A stretch of DNA of 64,000 nucleotides from an uncultured Paracoccaceae bacterium (lineage in GTDB: Bacteria > Pseudomonadota > Alphaproteobacteria > Rhodobacterales > Rhodobacteraceae), in the NCBI GenBank assembly GCA_947494445.1, contig CANLVD010000010.1, positions 1-64,000 of the forward strand, read 5' to 3'. Each line of letters opens with the position of its first letter. Position 1 is the first letter of the stretch. Positions 56,064 through 64,000 of the stretch are shown piece by piece. The position numbers and the translations under genes were made by a program. The notes below the pieces were generated by a model. It searched no databases and was not told where the DNA came from. It was given only the letters and a program-made list of their open reading frames with translations.

Positions 56064-58928
56064 ATGCCTGAACTGAAGTCGATCGAGATCCGGGGCGCGC
56101 GCGAGCATAACCTCAAGAACGTTGATGTGGACATTCCCCGCGACAGGCTTGTGGTGATCACCGGGTTGTCGGGGTCGGGCAAGTCGTCGCTCGCCTTCGA
56201 TACGATCTATGCGGAAGGGCAGCGGCGCTATGTCGAGAGCCTGAGTGCCTATGCCCGGCAGTTTCTGGACATGATGCAAAAGCCGGATGTGGATCACATC
56301 AGCGGGCTGAGCCCGGCGATTTCCATCGAACAGAAGACCACGTCGAAGAACCCGCGCTCGACCGTTGGCACGGTGACCGAGATCTACGACTATATGCGTC
56401 TGATGTTTGCGCGCGCAGGCACGCCCTATTCGCCTGCGACCGGTTTGCCGATCGAGGCGCAACAGGTCTCGGACATGGTGGACCGGGTGATGGCGATGGA
56501 AGAGGGCACGCGGGCCTATTTGCTGGCCCCGATTGTGCGCGACCGGAAGGGCGAATATCGCAAGGAATTTCAGGAGCTTGCCAAGCAGGGCTTTCAGCGG
56601 GTGAAGGTCAATGGGGAGTTTTACGAGCTGGATGCGCCGCCGACGCTGGACAAGAAGTTTCGCCACAACATCGATGTGGTGGTGGACCGGATCGTCGTGA
56701 AGGAGGGTTTGGAGACGCGGCTGGCGGACAGTTTTCGCACGGCGCTGGATCTGGCGGACGGGATTGCCATTCTGGAGACGGCTGTGAAGGAGGGGGATCC
56801 AGAGCGGTTTACCTTTTCCGAGAAATTCGCCTGTCCGGTCTCGGGCTTCACGATCCCGGAAATCGAGCCGCGGCTGTTTTCCTTCAATGCGCCTTTCGGG
56901 GCCTGTCCGGAATGTGACGGGCTGGGTGTCGAGTTGTTCTTTGACGAGCGCCTGGTGGTGCCGGATGAGAGCCTGTCACTGATCAAGGGCGCGCTGGCGC
57001 CATGGGCCAAATCCAAGACGCCGAGCCCGTATTACAGGCAGACGCTGGAGGCAGTGGCGAAGCATTACGAGTTTTCGATCAACACGCCCTGGCGCGATTT
57101 GCCGGCCCATGCCAGGCAACTGATGCTTTATGGCTCGGACGGGGAGGCGATCAAGTTTCGCTTTGACGAAGGGGGCCGGGTCTACGAGGTCAAGCGGCCC
57201 TTTGAGGGGGTGATCCCGAATATGGAGCGACGTTACCGGGAGACGGACAGCAACTGGATCCGGGAGGAATTCGAGCGGTTCCAGAACAACCGGGCCTGCG
57301 GCACCTGCGAGGGGTATCGTCTGCGGCCCGAAGCGCTGGCAGTGAAGATCAATGGCGCCCATGTCGGCCAGATCGTGCAATTGTCGATCAAGGAGGCGCT
57401 GGACTGGATCGAGACGGCTCCGCAGACCATGTCGGAGCAGAAGCAGGAGATTGCGCGCGCCATCGTCAAGGAGATCCGGGAGCGGCTTGGATTTCTGGTC
57501 AATGTGGGGCTGGATTATCTGACGTTGAGCCGAAATTCGGGCACGTTGTCGGGAGGTGAGAGCCAGCGGATCCGGCTGGCAAGCCAGATCGGTTCAGGCC
57601 TGACCGGGGTGCTCTATGTGCTTGATGAGCCGTCGATCGGTCTGCATCAGCGCGACAACGGGCGGTTGCTGGTGACGCTGAAGAACCTGCGTGATCAGGG
57701 CAATACGGTGATTGTGGTCGAGCATGACGAGGAGGCGATCCGGGAGGCCGATCATGTGCTGGACATCGGGCCGGGTGCGGGTGTGCATGGTGGCGAGATC
57801 ATCGCACAGGGCACGCCCAAGCAGATCGAGAAGGCGAAAAATTCCATCACCGGGCAATATCTGACTGGCAAACGGGCGATTGCGATCCCGGGCGAGCGGC
57901 GCAAGGGCAATGGCAAGTCGGTGATTGTGGAAGGCGCGAGTGGCAACAACCTGAAAGACGTAACGGCGGAGTATCCGCTGGGCACGCTGACGTGTGTCAC
58001 CGGTGTGTCGGGCGGTGGGAAATCCACGTTGACCATCGAGACGCTGTTCAAGACCGCGAGCATGCGGTTGAACGGGGCGCGGCAGACGCCTGCGCCGTCG
58101 CGGTCGATCAAGGGGCTGGAGCATCTGGACAAGGTGATCGACATTGACCAGTCGCCCATCGGGCGGACACCACGGTCGAACCCGGCGACCTATACCGGGG
58201 CTTTTGGGCCGATCCGCGACTGGTATGCCGGGCTGCCTGAGAGCAAGGCGCGCGGCTACAAGCCGGGGCGGTTTTCGTTCAACGTCAAGGGCGGGCGCTG
58301 TGAGGCCTGTCAGGGCGATGGGGTGATCAAGATCGAGATGCACTTCCTGCCGGATGTCTATGTGACCTGCGAAAGCTGTCAGGGCAAACGCTACAACCGT
58401 GAGACGCTGGAGATCCTGTTCAAGGGCAAGAGCATCGCGGATGTGCTGGACATGACGGTTGAGGATGCGGAGACCTTCTTCAAGGCGGTGCCGTCAATCC
58501 GGGACAAGATGACCACGCTGATGCGGGTGGGCCTTGGCTATATCAAGGTGGGCCAGCAGGCCACGACCCTGTCGGGTGGTGAGGCGCAGCGGGTCAAGCT
58601 GTCAAAGGAATTGAGCAAGCGGGCCACGGGCCGGACGCTGTATATTCTGGACGAGCCGACCACGGGTCTGCATTTCGAGGACGTCAAGAAGCTGCTGGAA
58701 GTGCTGCATGAGCTGGTCGATCAGGGCAATTCGGTTGTGGTGATCGAGCACAATCTGGATGTGGTCAAGACGGCGGACCATATCATCGACATCGGGCCCG
58801 AGGGCGGCGATGGAGGTGGCGAGATCGTGGCTGTGGGCACGCCTGAAGAGGTGGCGCTGGTGCCGGGGTCACATACGGGGCGCTATCTGAAAGAGATGCT
58901 GAGCGCCAAGCAGATTGCTGCGGAATGA
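56064..58928 (+). CDS. uvrA: Excinuclease ABC subunit A
   Basis: A 954-residue UvrA with two ABC ATPase modules. First Walker [10 protein letters not shown] (near residue 32), second GVSGGGKST (near 650). Zn motifs ([28 protein letters not shown]) and signatures [12 protein letters not shown] and [15 protein letters not shown] are intact. It recognises bulky DNA lesions and loads UvrB. A LexA box is upstream. Confidence 0.98.
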   Translation: MPELKSIEIRGAREHNLKNVDVDIPRDRLVVITGLSGSGKSSLAFDTIYAEGQRRYVESLSAYARQFLDMMQKPDVDHISGLSPAISIEQKTTSKNPRSTVGTVTEIYDYMRLMFARAGTPYSPATGLPIEAQQVSDMVDRVMAMEEGTRAYLLAPIVRDRKGEYRKEFQELAKQGFQRVKVNGEFYELDAPPTLDKKFRHNIDVVVDRIVVKEGLETRLADSFRTALDLADGIAILETAVKEGDPERFTFSEKFACPVSGFTIPEIEPRLFSFNAPFGACPECDGLGVELFFDERLVVPDESLSLIKGALAPWAKSKTPSPYYRQTLEAVAKHYEFSINTPWRDLPAHARQLMLYGSDGEAIKFRFDEGGRVYEVKRPFEGVIPNMERRYRETDSNWIREEFERFQNNRACGTCEGYRLRPEALAVKINGAHVGQIVQLSIKEALDWIETAPQTMSEQKQEIARAIVKEIRERLGFLVNVGLDYLTLSRNSGTLSGGESQRIRLASQIGSGLTGVLYVLDEPSIGLHQRDNGRLLVTLKNLRDQGNTVIVVEHDEEAIREADHVLDIGPGAGVHGGEIIAQGTPKQIEKAKNSITGQYLTGKRAIAIPGERRKGNGKSVIVEGASGNNLKDVTAEYPLGTLTCVTGVSGGGKSTLTIETLFKTASMRLNGARQTPAPSRSIKGLEHLDKVIDIDQSPIGRTPRSNPATYTGAFGPIRDWYAGLPESKARGYKPGRFSFNVKGGRCEACQGDGVIKIEMHFLPDVYVTCESCQGKRYNRETLEILFKGKSIADVLDMTVEDAETFFKAVPSIRDKMTTLMRVGLGYIKVGQQATTLSGGEAQRVKLSKELSKRATGRTLYILDEPTTGLHFEDVKKLLEVLHELVDQGNSVVVIEHNLDVVKTADHIIDIGPEGGDGGGEIVAVGTPEEVALVPGSHTGRYLKEMLSAKQIAAE

Positions 58929-59009
58929 CCCATAACTTGTCACATTTTTGCCCAAGCTGATTAGCATCTTGTCCATGTGGCGGGCGCTGAAACAGTATGG
59001 GTAAAGATC

Positions 59010-59135
59010 ATGGAAACCTTTCTGAGCGTCGTGTTTGTAGTATGTGCCGGGTGTGCAGTGTTCGCAGGTGTACACAAGAAAGACATTGAGGAGGGCAGGA
59101 TGCCGGCTCCGGTAGCTGCCTACGTCTCTGAGTGA
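59010..59135 (+). CDS. Possible 41-residue small membrane protein
   Basis: An ATG-to-TGA frame encoding 41 residues. Residues 4-21 (FLSVVFVVCAGCAVFAGV) form a membrane-span-like segment, followed by HKKDIEEGR and a short tail. It is too short for statistical support and the upstream GGTAAAG is a poor ribosome-binding site. No family is recognised. Confidence 0.3.
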   Translation: METFLSVVFVVCAGCAVFAGVHKKDIEEGRMPAPVAAYVSE

Positions 59136-59171
59136 CGACCGGTTAAACAATTTAAGCGGTGTCGTGAGTGG

Positions 59172-59207
59172 CCCCCTTCTTCCTTAAAGGTGCATGGAAG
59201 GAGGGGC
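59172..59207 (+). terminator. Hairpin after the uvrA/small-ORF region
   Basis: CCCCCTTCTTCC and GGAAGGAGGGG pair over 11 bp with one G-T pair around a loop TTAAAGGTGCAT. No T run follows, so it is only terminator-like. It isolates the spike genes from uvrA transcription. Confidence 0.4.
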
Positions 59208-59237
59208 AGCCGCTGCTCTTCAAAAACGAACGCAAGT

Positions 59238-59252
59238 TTAATAAAATTTTAA
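59238..59252 (+). promoter_or_regulatory. CtrA-type site TTAA-N7-TTAA before the spike genes
   Basis: TTAA-TAAAATT-TTAA fits the CtrA half-site arrangement TTAA-N7-TTAA(C), with T instead of the final C. It lies 131-145 bp upstream of the spike base gene. CtrA is known to control GTA genes in Rhodobacter capsulatus, so the site is meaningful in this context, but AT-rich DNA can produce it by chance. Confidence 0.5.
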
Positions 59253-59382
59253 TCCTGTCGGCGTATGTTTCGGCCTCGTGAAATCGTGTTTCCTTGCGGA
59301 ACAGCTTTCATCTTCTCGAGCATTTGAAACGCCTGCGCTCGGGACGACCCCGGTCCGCGTGGGATCTGACGGGGGTCCATTG

Positions 59383-59649
59383 ATGGCCACGGATACTTTT
59401 AAACACAACACAATTTCGCTGGACAGCCCGGCGCACCACGCTGATGCGATTGTTCCCGATGACCAGACCGATATGGCCTTTACCTCGCGCGCGCTCTTTG
59501 TCGGGCAGGGCGGTGATCTTTCGGTGCATATGGTGGGCAAGACCGAGCCGATCACTTTTCGCAATCTGCCCGTCTGCCTGTTGCCGATCCGGGTGGACCG
59601 GGTGTTGGCCACAGGCACGACCGTAACCGACATCGTTGCGTTGTGGTGA
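59383..59649 (+). CDS. ghsA: GTA-type head-spike base protein (Rcc01079-like)
   Basis: An 88-residue protein from ATG 59383, with GGGGG about 8 bp upstream; the frame is open back to 59278. MATDTFKHNTISLDSPAHHA, DMAFTSRALFVGQGGDLSVH and VCLLPIRVDRVLATGTTVTD match my memory of the spike-base family named after R. capsulatus Rcc01079, which anchors head fibres on GTA capsids. It is followed after 4 bp by a large fibre-like gene, as with rcc01079-rcc01080, which are also unlinked to the main GTA cluster. No other phage or GTA gene is in the window. Confidence 0.7.
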   Translation: MATDTFKHNTISLDSPAHHADAIVPDDQTDMAFTSRALFVGQGGDLSVHMVGKTEPITFRNLPVCLLPIRVDRVLATGTTVTDIVALW

Positions 59650-59653
59650 GCCC

Positions 59654-61192
59654 ATGGGATTGTCACTGACATTGGGCGTTGGCCTGACCGCAGGCGGTTG
59701 GGTCGCGGGTGGTGGATCGGGTCAGCCGGTCTCGCAGGCGGTGGAGCTTCTTGGGACACGCCAGGGCTTTGCCATTGATTTCATCAACAAGCGGATGATC
59801 GTGAATGATGCGGCTGTTCCGGCGAATGCCTTTGATGGCAACCCGGAAGAGAAGCTGACCAAGCTGGGTGCTGATCCTTATCTTTATGATCCGCAGAAGG
59901 GTCTGGATCTGTCGGCCACGCGGGATTTTGCCCTGTCTCTGCCGACGGCGAGTTTTCCGTTCAATGTCAACGCGATCCATGTCTTTGCGCGATTCCGGTT
60001 CAATGCCGCTGACAGCGCCGAGCAGCGCTATCTTCTGATGGTTGATAACTCGGGCAATGATCGGTTTGCGATGTACACGACCGCTGGCGTGTCCTTGCGG
60101 ATGGTGACCGGTGATGGTGTTGCCGCAGATACAGAGATCAGTGATCTGGTTCTGGCACCGGACAGCGAGATCAAGGTGTTCTTTGGTGCGGAACAGTATG
60201 GGCGTCACTTTGCGGACAACAGTGGTTTGGTGACCCATGACCAGTTGCACGCGCTTCAGATGGGGCAGCCGACCGAGATCGGGATCGGGATGTACAACAC
60301 CATCGCGAACAGGGTTCTGGACGGACATCTGGCCGAGATCGCGGTGATCTGCGAGCCGATGGCCTTTGAGGGTGTAATTACAAATGACCCGCCAGGCACG
60401 ACCTTTGCGGTGGAGGGTGACAGCCACACATTCAACACGAGCTTTGGTCTGAGCGAGGATCAGTTCTATCCAAAGCTGGTGGCCGATGCGATGGGGCCGA
60501 AATGGGGCTGGCGGAACCGGGGCATCTCGGGCGAAAGCTCGGCAGAGATGGTGACAACTTCGGCGATTGCCACGTTTCTGGATCAGGGACCGCCCGAGAT
60601 TGCGGCGATCTATGCAGGATCCAATGATGTGAAGACGCTGGTGATTGCGGCAAGCCCTGCCTCGACCACGACGGTCTTGCATGTGGAGCCGGACGCCGTG
60701 GCGCAGGGAAAGCTCGCGGTTGAGGGCGGTGTGAAGATCAACGGGCAAAGCCGCCGGATCGTGGCGATCAACGGGACCGAGATCACGCTGGATGTGGCCC
60801 TGTCAGCGGCACCCGCAACGGGCGATGAACTGGATGTGGACACGGTTGAGAACATCAAGCGCTGGATCGCAGCGGTGCAGGCAGCAGGTGCACAGCGTGT
60901 TCTGGTGATTGGTGCGCATTACCTGAATTTTGCAGCCTCAGGCGACACACCGACGGCAGAGCAGTCGCTGAGGTCCGGCATCCGGGACAACGAACAGGCA
61001 GCAGCAGCAGCAGCAGGGGTCGAGTATGTGGACACCTATGCCCATATGCGCGACGTGATTCTGTCGGGTGCAGTCACGCAAGGAGACTGGGCCGCATGGC
61101 ATCAGGGTCCGACGGACACGCATCTGACGGCTGCGGGCGAACAGGCGCTGGCAAATGCAATTGTCGCCTATCTGGTGGCCAACCCGGGGTGA
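59654..61192 (+). CDS. ghsB: GTA-type head-spike fibre with SGNH hydrolase domain (Rcc01080-like)
   Basis: About 512 residues from ATG 59654. The Gly-rich N terminus (MGLSLTLGVGLTAGGW) probably docks on the base protein. Residues about 100-235 form a beta-rich LamG-like domain. Residues about 250-512 are an SGNH/GDSL esterase domain with all catalytic blocks: GDSH (Ser257), the Gly block near NRGISGESS, GSND (Asn324) and DTHL (Asp488, His490). About 65 beta-rich residues (330-397) are inserted between blocks III and V. In R. capsulatus the head spikes bind the capsule. An esterase fibre could deacylate it (inference). A six-Ala run is coded by GCA repeats near 61000. Confidence 0.7.
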   Translation: MGLSLTLGVGLTAGGWVAGGGSGQPVSQAVELLGTRQGFAIDFINKRMIVNDAAVPANAFDGNPEEKLTKLGADPYLYDPQKGLDLSATRDFALSLPTASFPFNVNAIHVFARFRFNAADSAEQRYLLMVDNSGNDRFAMYTTAGVSLRMVTGDGVAADTEISDLVLAPDSEIKVFFGAEQYGRHFADNSGLVTHDQLHALQMGQPTEIGIGMYNTIANRVLDGHLAEIAVICEPMAFEGVITNDPPGTTFAVEGDSHTFNTSFGLSEDQFYPKLVADAMGPKWGWRNRGISGESSAEMVTTSAIATFLDQGPPEIAAIYAGSNDVKTLVIAASPASTTTVLHVEPDAVAQGKLAVEGGVKINGQSRRIVAINGTEITLDVALSAAPATGDELDVDTVENIKRWIAAVQAAGAQRVLVIGAHYLNFAASGDTPTAEQSLRSGIRDNEQAAAAAAGVEYVDTYAHMRDVILSGAVTQGDWAAWHQGPTDTHLTAAGEQALANAIVAYLVANPG

Positions 61193-61245
61193 ATTGATTT
61201 GGTGACCGATGACTTGGAAGGGCGTGCCTGTGGGCGCGCCCTTTG

Positions 61246-61986
61246 TCATTTCAGATCAACGCGGTATCCCATGTTCGAGGTAAGAATCCATGATTGCCGC
61301 ACCTCGATCGGGTGGCCGGACAAATCCCATGCCGTTCGCTCGGCCAGCATCAGGGGCGCACCTTCTGGCAGCGCCAGTTGCCCGGCAACTTCGGCAGGTG
61401 CTGCCCGAGCTGTCAGGATATCCTCAGCCCGGGTGACTGTGTGTCCGGCCACGGATTGATAGTGGCTGTAAAGCGCGTTTGGCAGGGGTGTGTCTGGTGA
61501 CAGTCCGGGAAATTTGACTGGGTCCAGGAAGCTGAACTCGACAAGGGCAGGGCGACCGTCAACGGCACGCAGGCGGCTGATTTTCCACAGTTTCCGCCGC
61601 CCAGCGTTCAGTGTGCGATTGAGTGCCGGGGCTGCGTCTACACGGGTGATGGTCTGGCTGAGCAGGGCCGGAATGACGGCTGTGCCATCGCGGCGCACAA
61701 GCCTGAAGAAATGGTAGAGCGCACGGGCAGGCGATTGTTCAGGCATATAGGTGCCCTTGCCCTGTCGCCGGTCTATCAGGTTGTCGGATGCCATCTGGTT
61801 GAGCGCCTTGCGCACCGTGCCTTGCGATACGCCGATCTGGGCGGCCAGTGCAAACTCGGACGGGAGCGCGTCACCGGCTTTCCATTCACCCTCAGCCATT
61901 CGGGCGCGCAGGTGTTCGATGACTTGCAGATAGAGCGGTGCAGGATTTGGCGCCAACATTTGCGTTTCCTCTGGTATCTCTGTCAT
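61246..61986 (-). CDS. GntR-family regulator (HutC/UTRA subfamily)
   Basis: A 246-residue protein. The winged HTH (PLYLQVIEHLRARMAEGEW, ALAAQIGVSQGTVRKALNQM, GKGTYM) is followed by a UTRA ligand domain (about 90-240). It is divergent from suyAB over 53 bp that contain a perfect 14-bp palindrome. It likely represses the sulfolactate genes and responds to sulfolactate or a related acid, as the SuyR-type regulators of other bacteria are proposed to do. Confidence 0.9.
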   Translation of the reverse strand: MTEIPEETQMLAPNPAPLYLQVIEHLRARMAEGEWKAGDALPSEFALAAQIGVSQGTVRKALNQMASDNLIDRRQGKGTYMPEQSPARALYHFFRLVRRDGTAVIPALLSQTITRVDAAPALNRTLNAGRRKLWKISRLRAVDGRPALVEFSFLDPVKFPGLSPDTPLPNALYSHYQSVAGHTVTRAEDILTARAAPAEVAGQLALPEGAPLMLAERTAWDLSGHPIEVRQSWILTSNMGYRVDLK

Positions 61987-61988
61987 GT

Positions 61989-62002
61989 GTCTTATATAAG
62001 AC
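61989..62002. promoter_or_regulatory. Palindromic operator between gntR and suyA
   Basis: GTCTTATATAAGAC is a perfect 14-bp palindrome starting 3 bp before the regulator start codon and ending 38 bp before suyA. Its GT-N-TA-N-AC-like layout is usual for GntR/HutC operators. It probably overlaps both promoters. Confidence 0.75.
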
Positions 62003-62039
62003 CTAAGAACCTGAGTCGATATCCAAAAAGGAGAACCCG

Positions 62040-62327
62040 ATGGGAATACCCCAACTGCTCGTTCATGACACCAAGGACAATGTTGGCGTTGTGGTCGTTG
62101 AAGGTCTGACCGCTGGCACGGAAATGCTGTGCGTGGTCACTCATGACAACACTGATTTCAAGCTTGTTGCCGAGCAGGACATCCCCATCGGCCACAAGGT
62201 GGCGCTTGGCGATCTGACCGCTGGTGATACGGTCATCAAATACGGTGAGGACATCGGCAAGATGGTCGGTGAGGCCAAGAAGGGCCACCATGTCCATACC
62301 CATAACCTCAAAACAAAGCGGTGGTGA
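62040..62327 (+). CDS. suyA: (2R)-sulfolactate sulfo-lyase alpha subunit (SAF domain, UxaA family)
   Basis: A 95-residue SAF-domain protein: [40 protein letters not shown], and the C-terminal [12 protein letters not shown]. This is the short subunit of UxaA-type lyases; the separate small and large chains fit SuyAB, which releases sulfite from 3-sulfolactate to give pyruvate. AAGGAG precedes the ATG. It is 4 bp before suyB. Confidence 0.85.
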   Translation: MGIPQLLVHDTKDNVGVVVVEGLTAGTEMLCVVTHDNTDFKLVAEQDIPIGHKVALGDLTAGDTVIKYGEDIGKMVGEAKKGHHVHTHNLKTKRW

Positions 62328-62331
62328 TCTG

Positions 62332-63510
62332 ATGTTTGATGCAACTGGAACAACTGTTCAGGCCTGGCGTCGTGAGAACGGCCGCGTCGGCGTTCGCAAC
62401 CATGTGGCCATTCTGCCGGTCGATGACATCTCGAACGCCTGTGTCGAGGCTGTCGCCAACAACGTCAAGGGCACGCTGGCACTGCCGCACGCCTATGGTC
62501 GTCTGCAGTTCGGTGAAGACCTTGACCTGCATTTCCGCACGCTGATCGGCACGGGTGCAAACCCCAATGTCGCGGCTGTCGTCGTGATCGGGATCGAGCC
62601 TGAATGGACCAAGATCATCGCTGATGGCATTCGCAAGACCGGCAAGCCGGTTGCCGAATTCTCCATCGAGCAGAACGGTGATTTCGAGACCATCCGTCGC
62701 GCTGGCTGGAAGGCCAAGGAGTTCGTCCATTGGGCGACTGAGCTGCAGAAGGAAGAATGCCCGATCACGGATCTTTGGGTGTCGACCAAATGCGGCGAGA
62801 GCGACACGACCACGGGTCTGTCAAGCTGCCCGACCGTTGGCAACATGTATGACAAGCTGCTGCCGCATGGCCTTTATGGCTGTTTCGGCGAGACCTCCGA
62901 GATCACTGGCGCAGAGCATATCTGTGAAAAGCGCGCAGCGAACCCGGAAGCGGCTGCGAAATTCATGAAGATCTTCAAGGCCTATGCCGATGACGTGATC
63001 TTCGCGCACCAGACCGATGATCTGAGCGACAGCCAGCCGACAAAGGGCAACATCCTGGGCGGTCTGTCGACCATCGAGGAAAAAGCGCTTGGCAACCTTG
63101 AGAAGATCGGCCGGACGTCGACCTATATTGATGCGCTTGGCCCGGCAGAAGCTCCTGAAAAGGGCAATGGTCTGTATTTCATGGACACATCTTCTGCGGC
63201 GGCGGAATGTGTGACGCTGATGGGTGCGGCCGGTTACGTGATCCACACCTTCCCGACAGGGCAGGGCAATGTGGTGGGCAACCCGATCGTGCCTGTGATC
63301 AAGATCTCGGGCAATCCGCGGACATTGCGGACCATGTCCGAACATATCGATGTGGATGTAACCGGTGTTCTGACCCGTGAGATGACCATTGATCAGGCCG
63401 GCGACAGCCTGATCGAGATGATCCGGCGCACGGCCAATGGCCGGGTGACTGCGGCGGAAGCTCTCGGTCACCGCGAGTTCGTGATGACCAAGCTCTACCG
63501 GTCTGCATAA
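62332..63510 (+). CDS. suyB: (2R)-sulfolactate sulfo-lyase beta subunit
   Basis: About 392 residues, the length of Suy[60 protein letters not shown] and [16 protein letters not shown] match the UxaA/SuyB large subunit, with Cys in the KCGESD motif probably binding Fe. It works with SuyA in the cytoplasm. The start is ATG 62332, with no strong ribosome-binding site, so coupling to suyA is likely. Confidence 0.87.
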   Translation: MFDATGTTVQAWRRENGRVGVRNHVAILPVDDISNACVEAVANNVKGTLALPHAYGRLQFGEDLDLHFRTLIGTGANPNVAAVVVIGIEPEWTKIIADGIRKTGKPVAEFSIEQNGDFETIRRAGWKAKEFVHWATELQKEECPITDLWVSTKCGESDTTTGLSSCPTVGNMYDKLLPHGLYGCFGETSEITGAEHICEKRAANPEAAAKFMKIFKAYADDVIFAHQTDDLSDSQPTKGNILGGLSTIEEKALGNLEKIGRTSTYIDALGPAEAPEKGNGLYFMDTSSAAAECVTLMGAAGYVIHTFPTGQGNVVGNPIVPVIKISGNPRTLRTMSEHIDVDVTGVLTREMTIDQAGDSLIEMIRRTANGRVTAAEALGHREFVMTKLYRSA

Positions 63511-63523
63511 GTCGAGACATTGG

Positions 63524-63571
63524 AGTGGGCTTGCGCCCACATGCCATGGAAGCCGGGCCTTCGGGCCCGGC
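63524..63571 (+). terminator. Two hairpins after suyB
   Basis: GTGGGC-TTGC-GCCCAC (63524-63539) and GCCGGGCC-TTCG-GGCCCGGC (63552-63571, stable UUCG tetraloop) follow the suyB stop. The second is followed by GATTTCATTT, a poor T run. They may reduce or attenuate transcription into comC. Confidence 0.6.
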
Positions 63572-63628
63572 GATTTCATTTGCGGGTGAGGCCCTGACCT
63601 GGGGTCAGAGCGCCTGCAAGCATTTGGA

Positions 63629-63704
63629 GAGTCGCCCCAAAGCCTCAAGGACAAGCCCCGGGGCGGGGTGGCCTGCGGCCATCCTTGACCCTTTGGAGCG
63701 ACTC
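63629..63704. repeat. 76-nt structured palindrome before comC
   Basis: A near-perfect 14-bp outer stem (63629-63642 with 63691-63704) is separated by a CC/CC internal loop from a 7-bp stem TCAAGGA/TCCTTGA. Inside are two small dyads (GCCCCGGGGC, TGGCC-TGC-GGCCA). It ends 16 bp before comC. It may be an RNA element or a mobile palindromic repeat; no second copy is in the window. Confidence 0.6.
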
Positions 63705-63720
63705 ACCCATGAGGGTGTCA

Positions 63721-64000
63721 TGGAAATTTTGAAAACAGATGAGGCGCAGGCTCTGGTGGCCAAGGCGCTAGAGCAGTCCGGGACATCTGCGGACGTGGCG
63801 GAGACAGTTGCAAATGCCCTCGTGCGGGCCGAGGCCGATGGCCATGGCGGGCATGGGTTGAGCCGGGTGCCGTCCTATGCGGCGCAGGCGCGGACCGGCA
63901 AGGTGCAGGGCCATGCGGTGCCGGTCTTGCAAGATGTGAAACCTGGCGCGTTTCGGGTCGATGCGGGGCTTGGATTTTCCTATCCGGCCCTGCGGCTTGC
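63721..64000 (+). CDS. comC: (R)-sulfolactate dehydrogenase ComC-like, 3' truncated by window end
   Basis: The first 93 residues of an Ldh_2/malate-lactate dehydrogenase family protein (VRAEADGHGGHGLSRVPSYA is the conserved region with the substrate His). GAGGG lies 9 bp before ATG 63721. After suyAB, this family member is most likely ComC, which interconverts sulfolactate and sulfopyruvate. With a partner SlcC outside the window it would racemise sulfolactate for SuyAB. Confidence 0.75.

Larger units (their letters stand above)
58929..59382. other. 454-bp region between uvrA and the spike genes
   Basis: It contains one weak small frame (59010-59135), a long hairpin (59172-59207) and a TTAA-N7-TTAA site (59238-59252). 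The AT-rich 59225-59260 stretch probably belongs to the promoter of the spike genes. Confidence 0.5.

Noticed and set aside
60998-61015. GCA x6 microsatellite in the spike fibre gene, considered as a phase-variation tract
   Set aside because: Triplet unit changes would not shift the frame; it only encodes an Ala run.

Overview
The window looks like a chromosomal segment of a marine Rhodobacteraceae (roseobacter-type) alphaproteobacterium. The supporting signs are moderately high GC, ribosomal protein L21 with a long Ala/Lys-rich C-terminal extension, an alphaproteobacterial LexA box (GTTC-N7-GTTC) before uvrA, TRAP and ABC uptake operons, sulfolactate genes, and a two-gene locus resembling the head-spike genes of the Rhodobacter capsulatus gene transfer agent (GTA). 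No insertion sequence, prophage or CRISPR array was seen. Most genes are intact and tightly packed, often with 1-4 nt overlaps.

Left part (1-20.9 kb): catabolism and transport. A fused two-subunit 2-oxoacid dehydrogenase E1 is translationally coupled to a FabD-like acyltransferase, with a divergent LysR regulator. Next comes a YcsI-TRAP-PxpBCA operon, best read as uptake and ATP-driven opening of 5-oxoproline. On the minus strand, a LacI-regulated unit (ABC transporter, HisD-like dehydrogenase, LacI regulator, bicupin, alpha/beta hydrolase, RraA-like aldolase) probably degrades an unidentified polyol or sugar-like compound. Twin palindromes before its first gene are the likely LacI operators. 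A tRNA-Ser(CGA) follows.

Middle part (21-48.7 kb): mostly housekeeping. It holds rplU-rpmA, an RtcB-like gene with a LysE exporter and a GNAT gene, obgE-proB-proA, lpxC, bamD, recN, a D-lactate dehydrogenase-like flavoprotein, a thioesterase, a CLC protein, a nuclease, a TerB/DnaJ protein, and a full-length ATP-dependent 5-oxoprolinase, which is a second route for 5-oxoproline. Two cell-wall enzymes are divergent (M15 peptidase and L,D-transpeptidase). An lpxD-ACP-ketosynthase cassette, an IalB-like protein and an outer-membrane barrel protein follow.

Right part (48.9-64 kb): gyrA, a small exported protein, an EamA transporter, a Tat-exported MsrB, ssb, a lytic transglycosylase and uvrA. Then comes the GTA-type head-spike pair, a base protein and a fibre carrying an intact SGNH esterase domain, preceded by a CtrA-type TTAA-N7-TTAA site. 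The window ends in a sulfolactate module: a GntR regulator, suyA, suyB and the start of comC, with a perfect 14-bp palindrome as probable operator and a large structured palindrome before comC. Five copies of a short dispersed intergenic repeat run through the window.

The GTA-spike locus, the E1/acyltransferase pair and the unidentified LacI catabolic operon are the parts most worth pursuing. All functional calls rest on reading motifs by eye; no database search was run.
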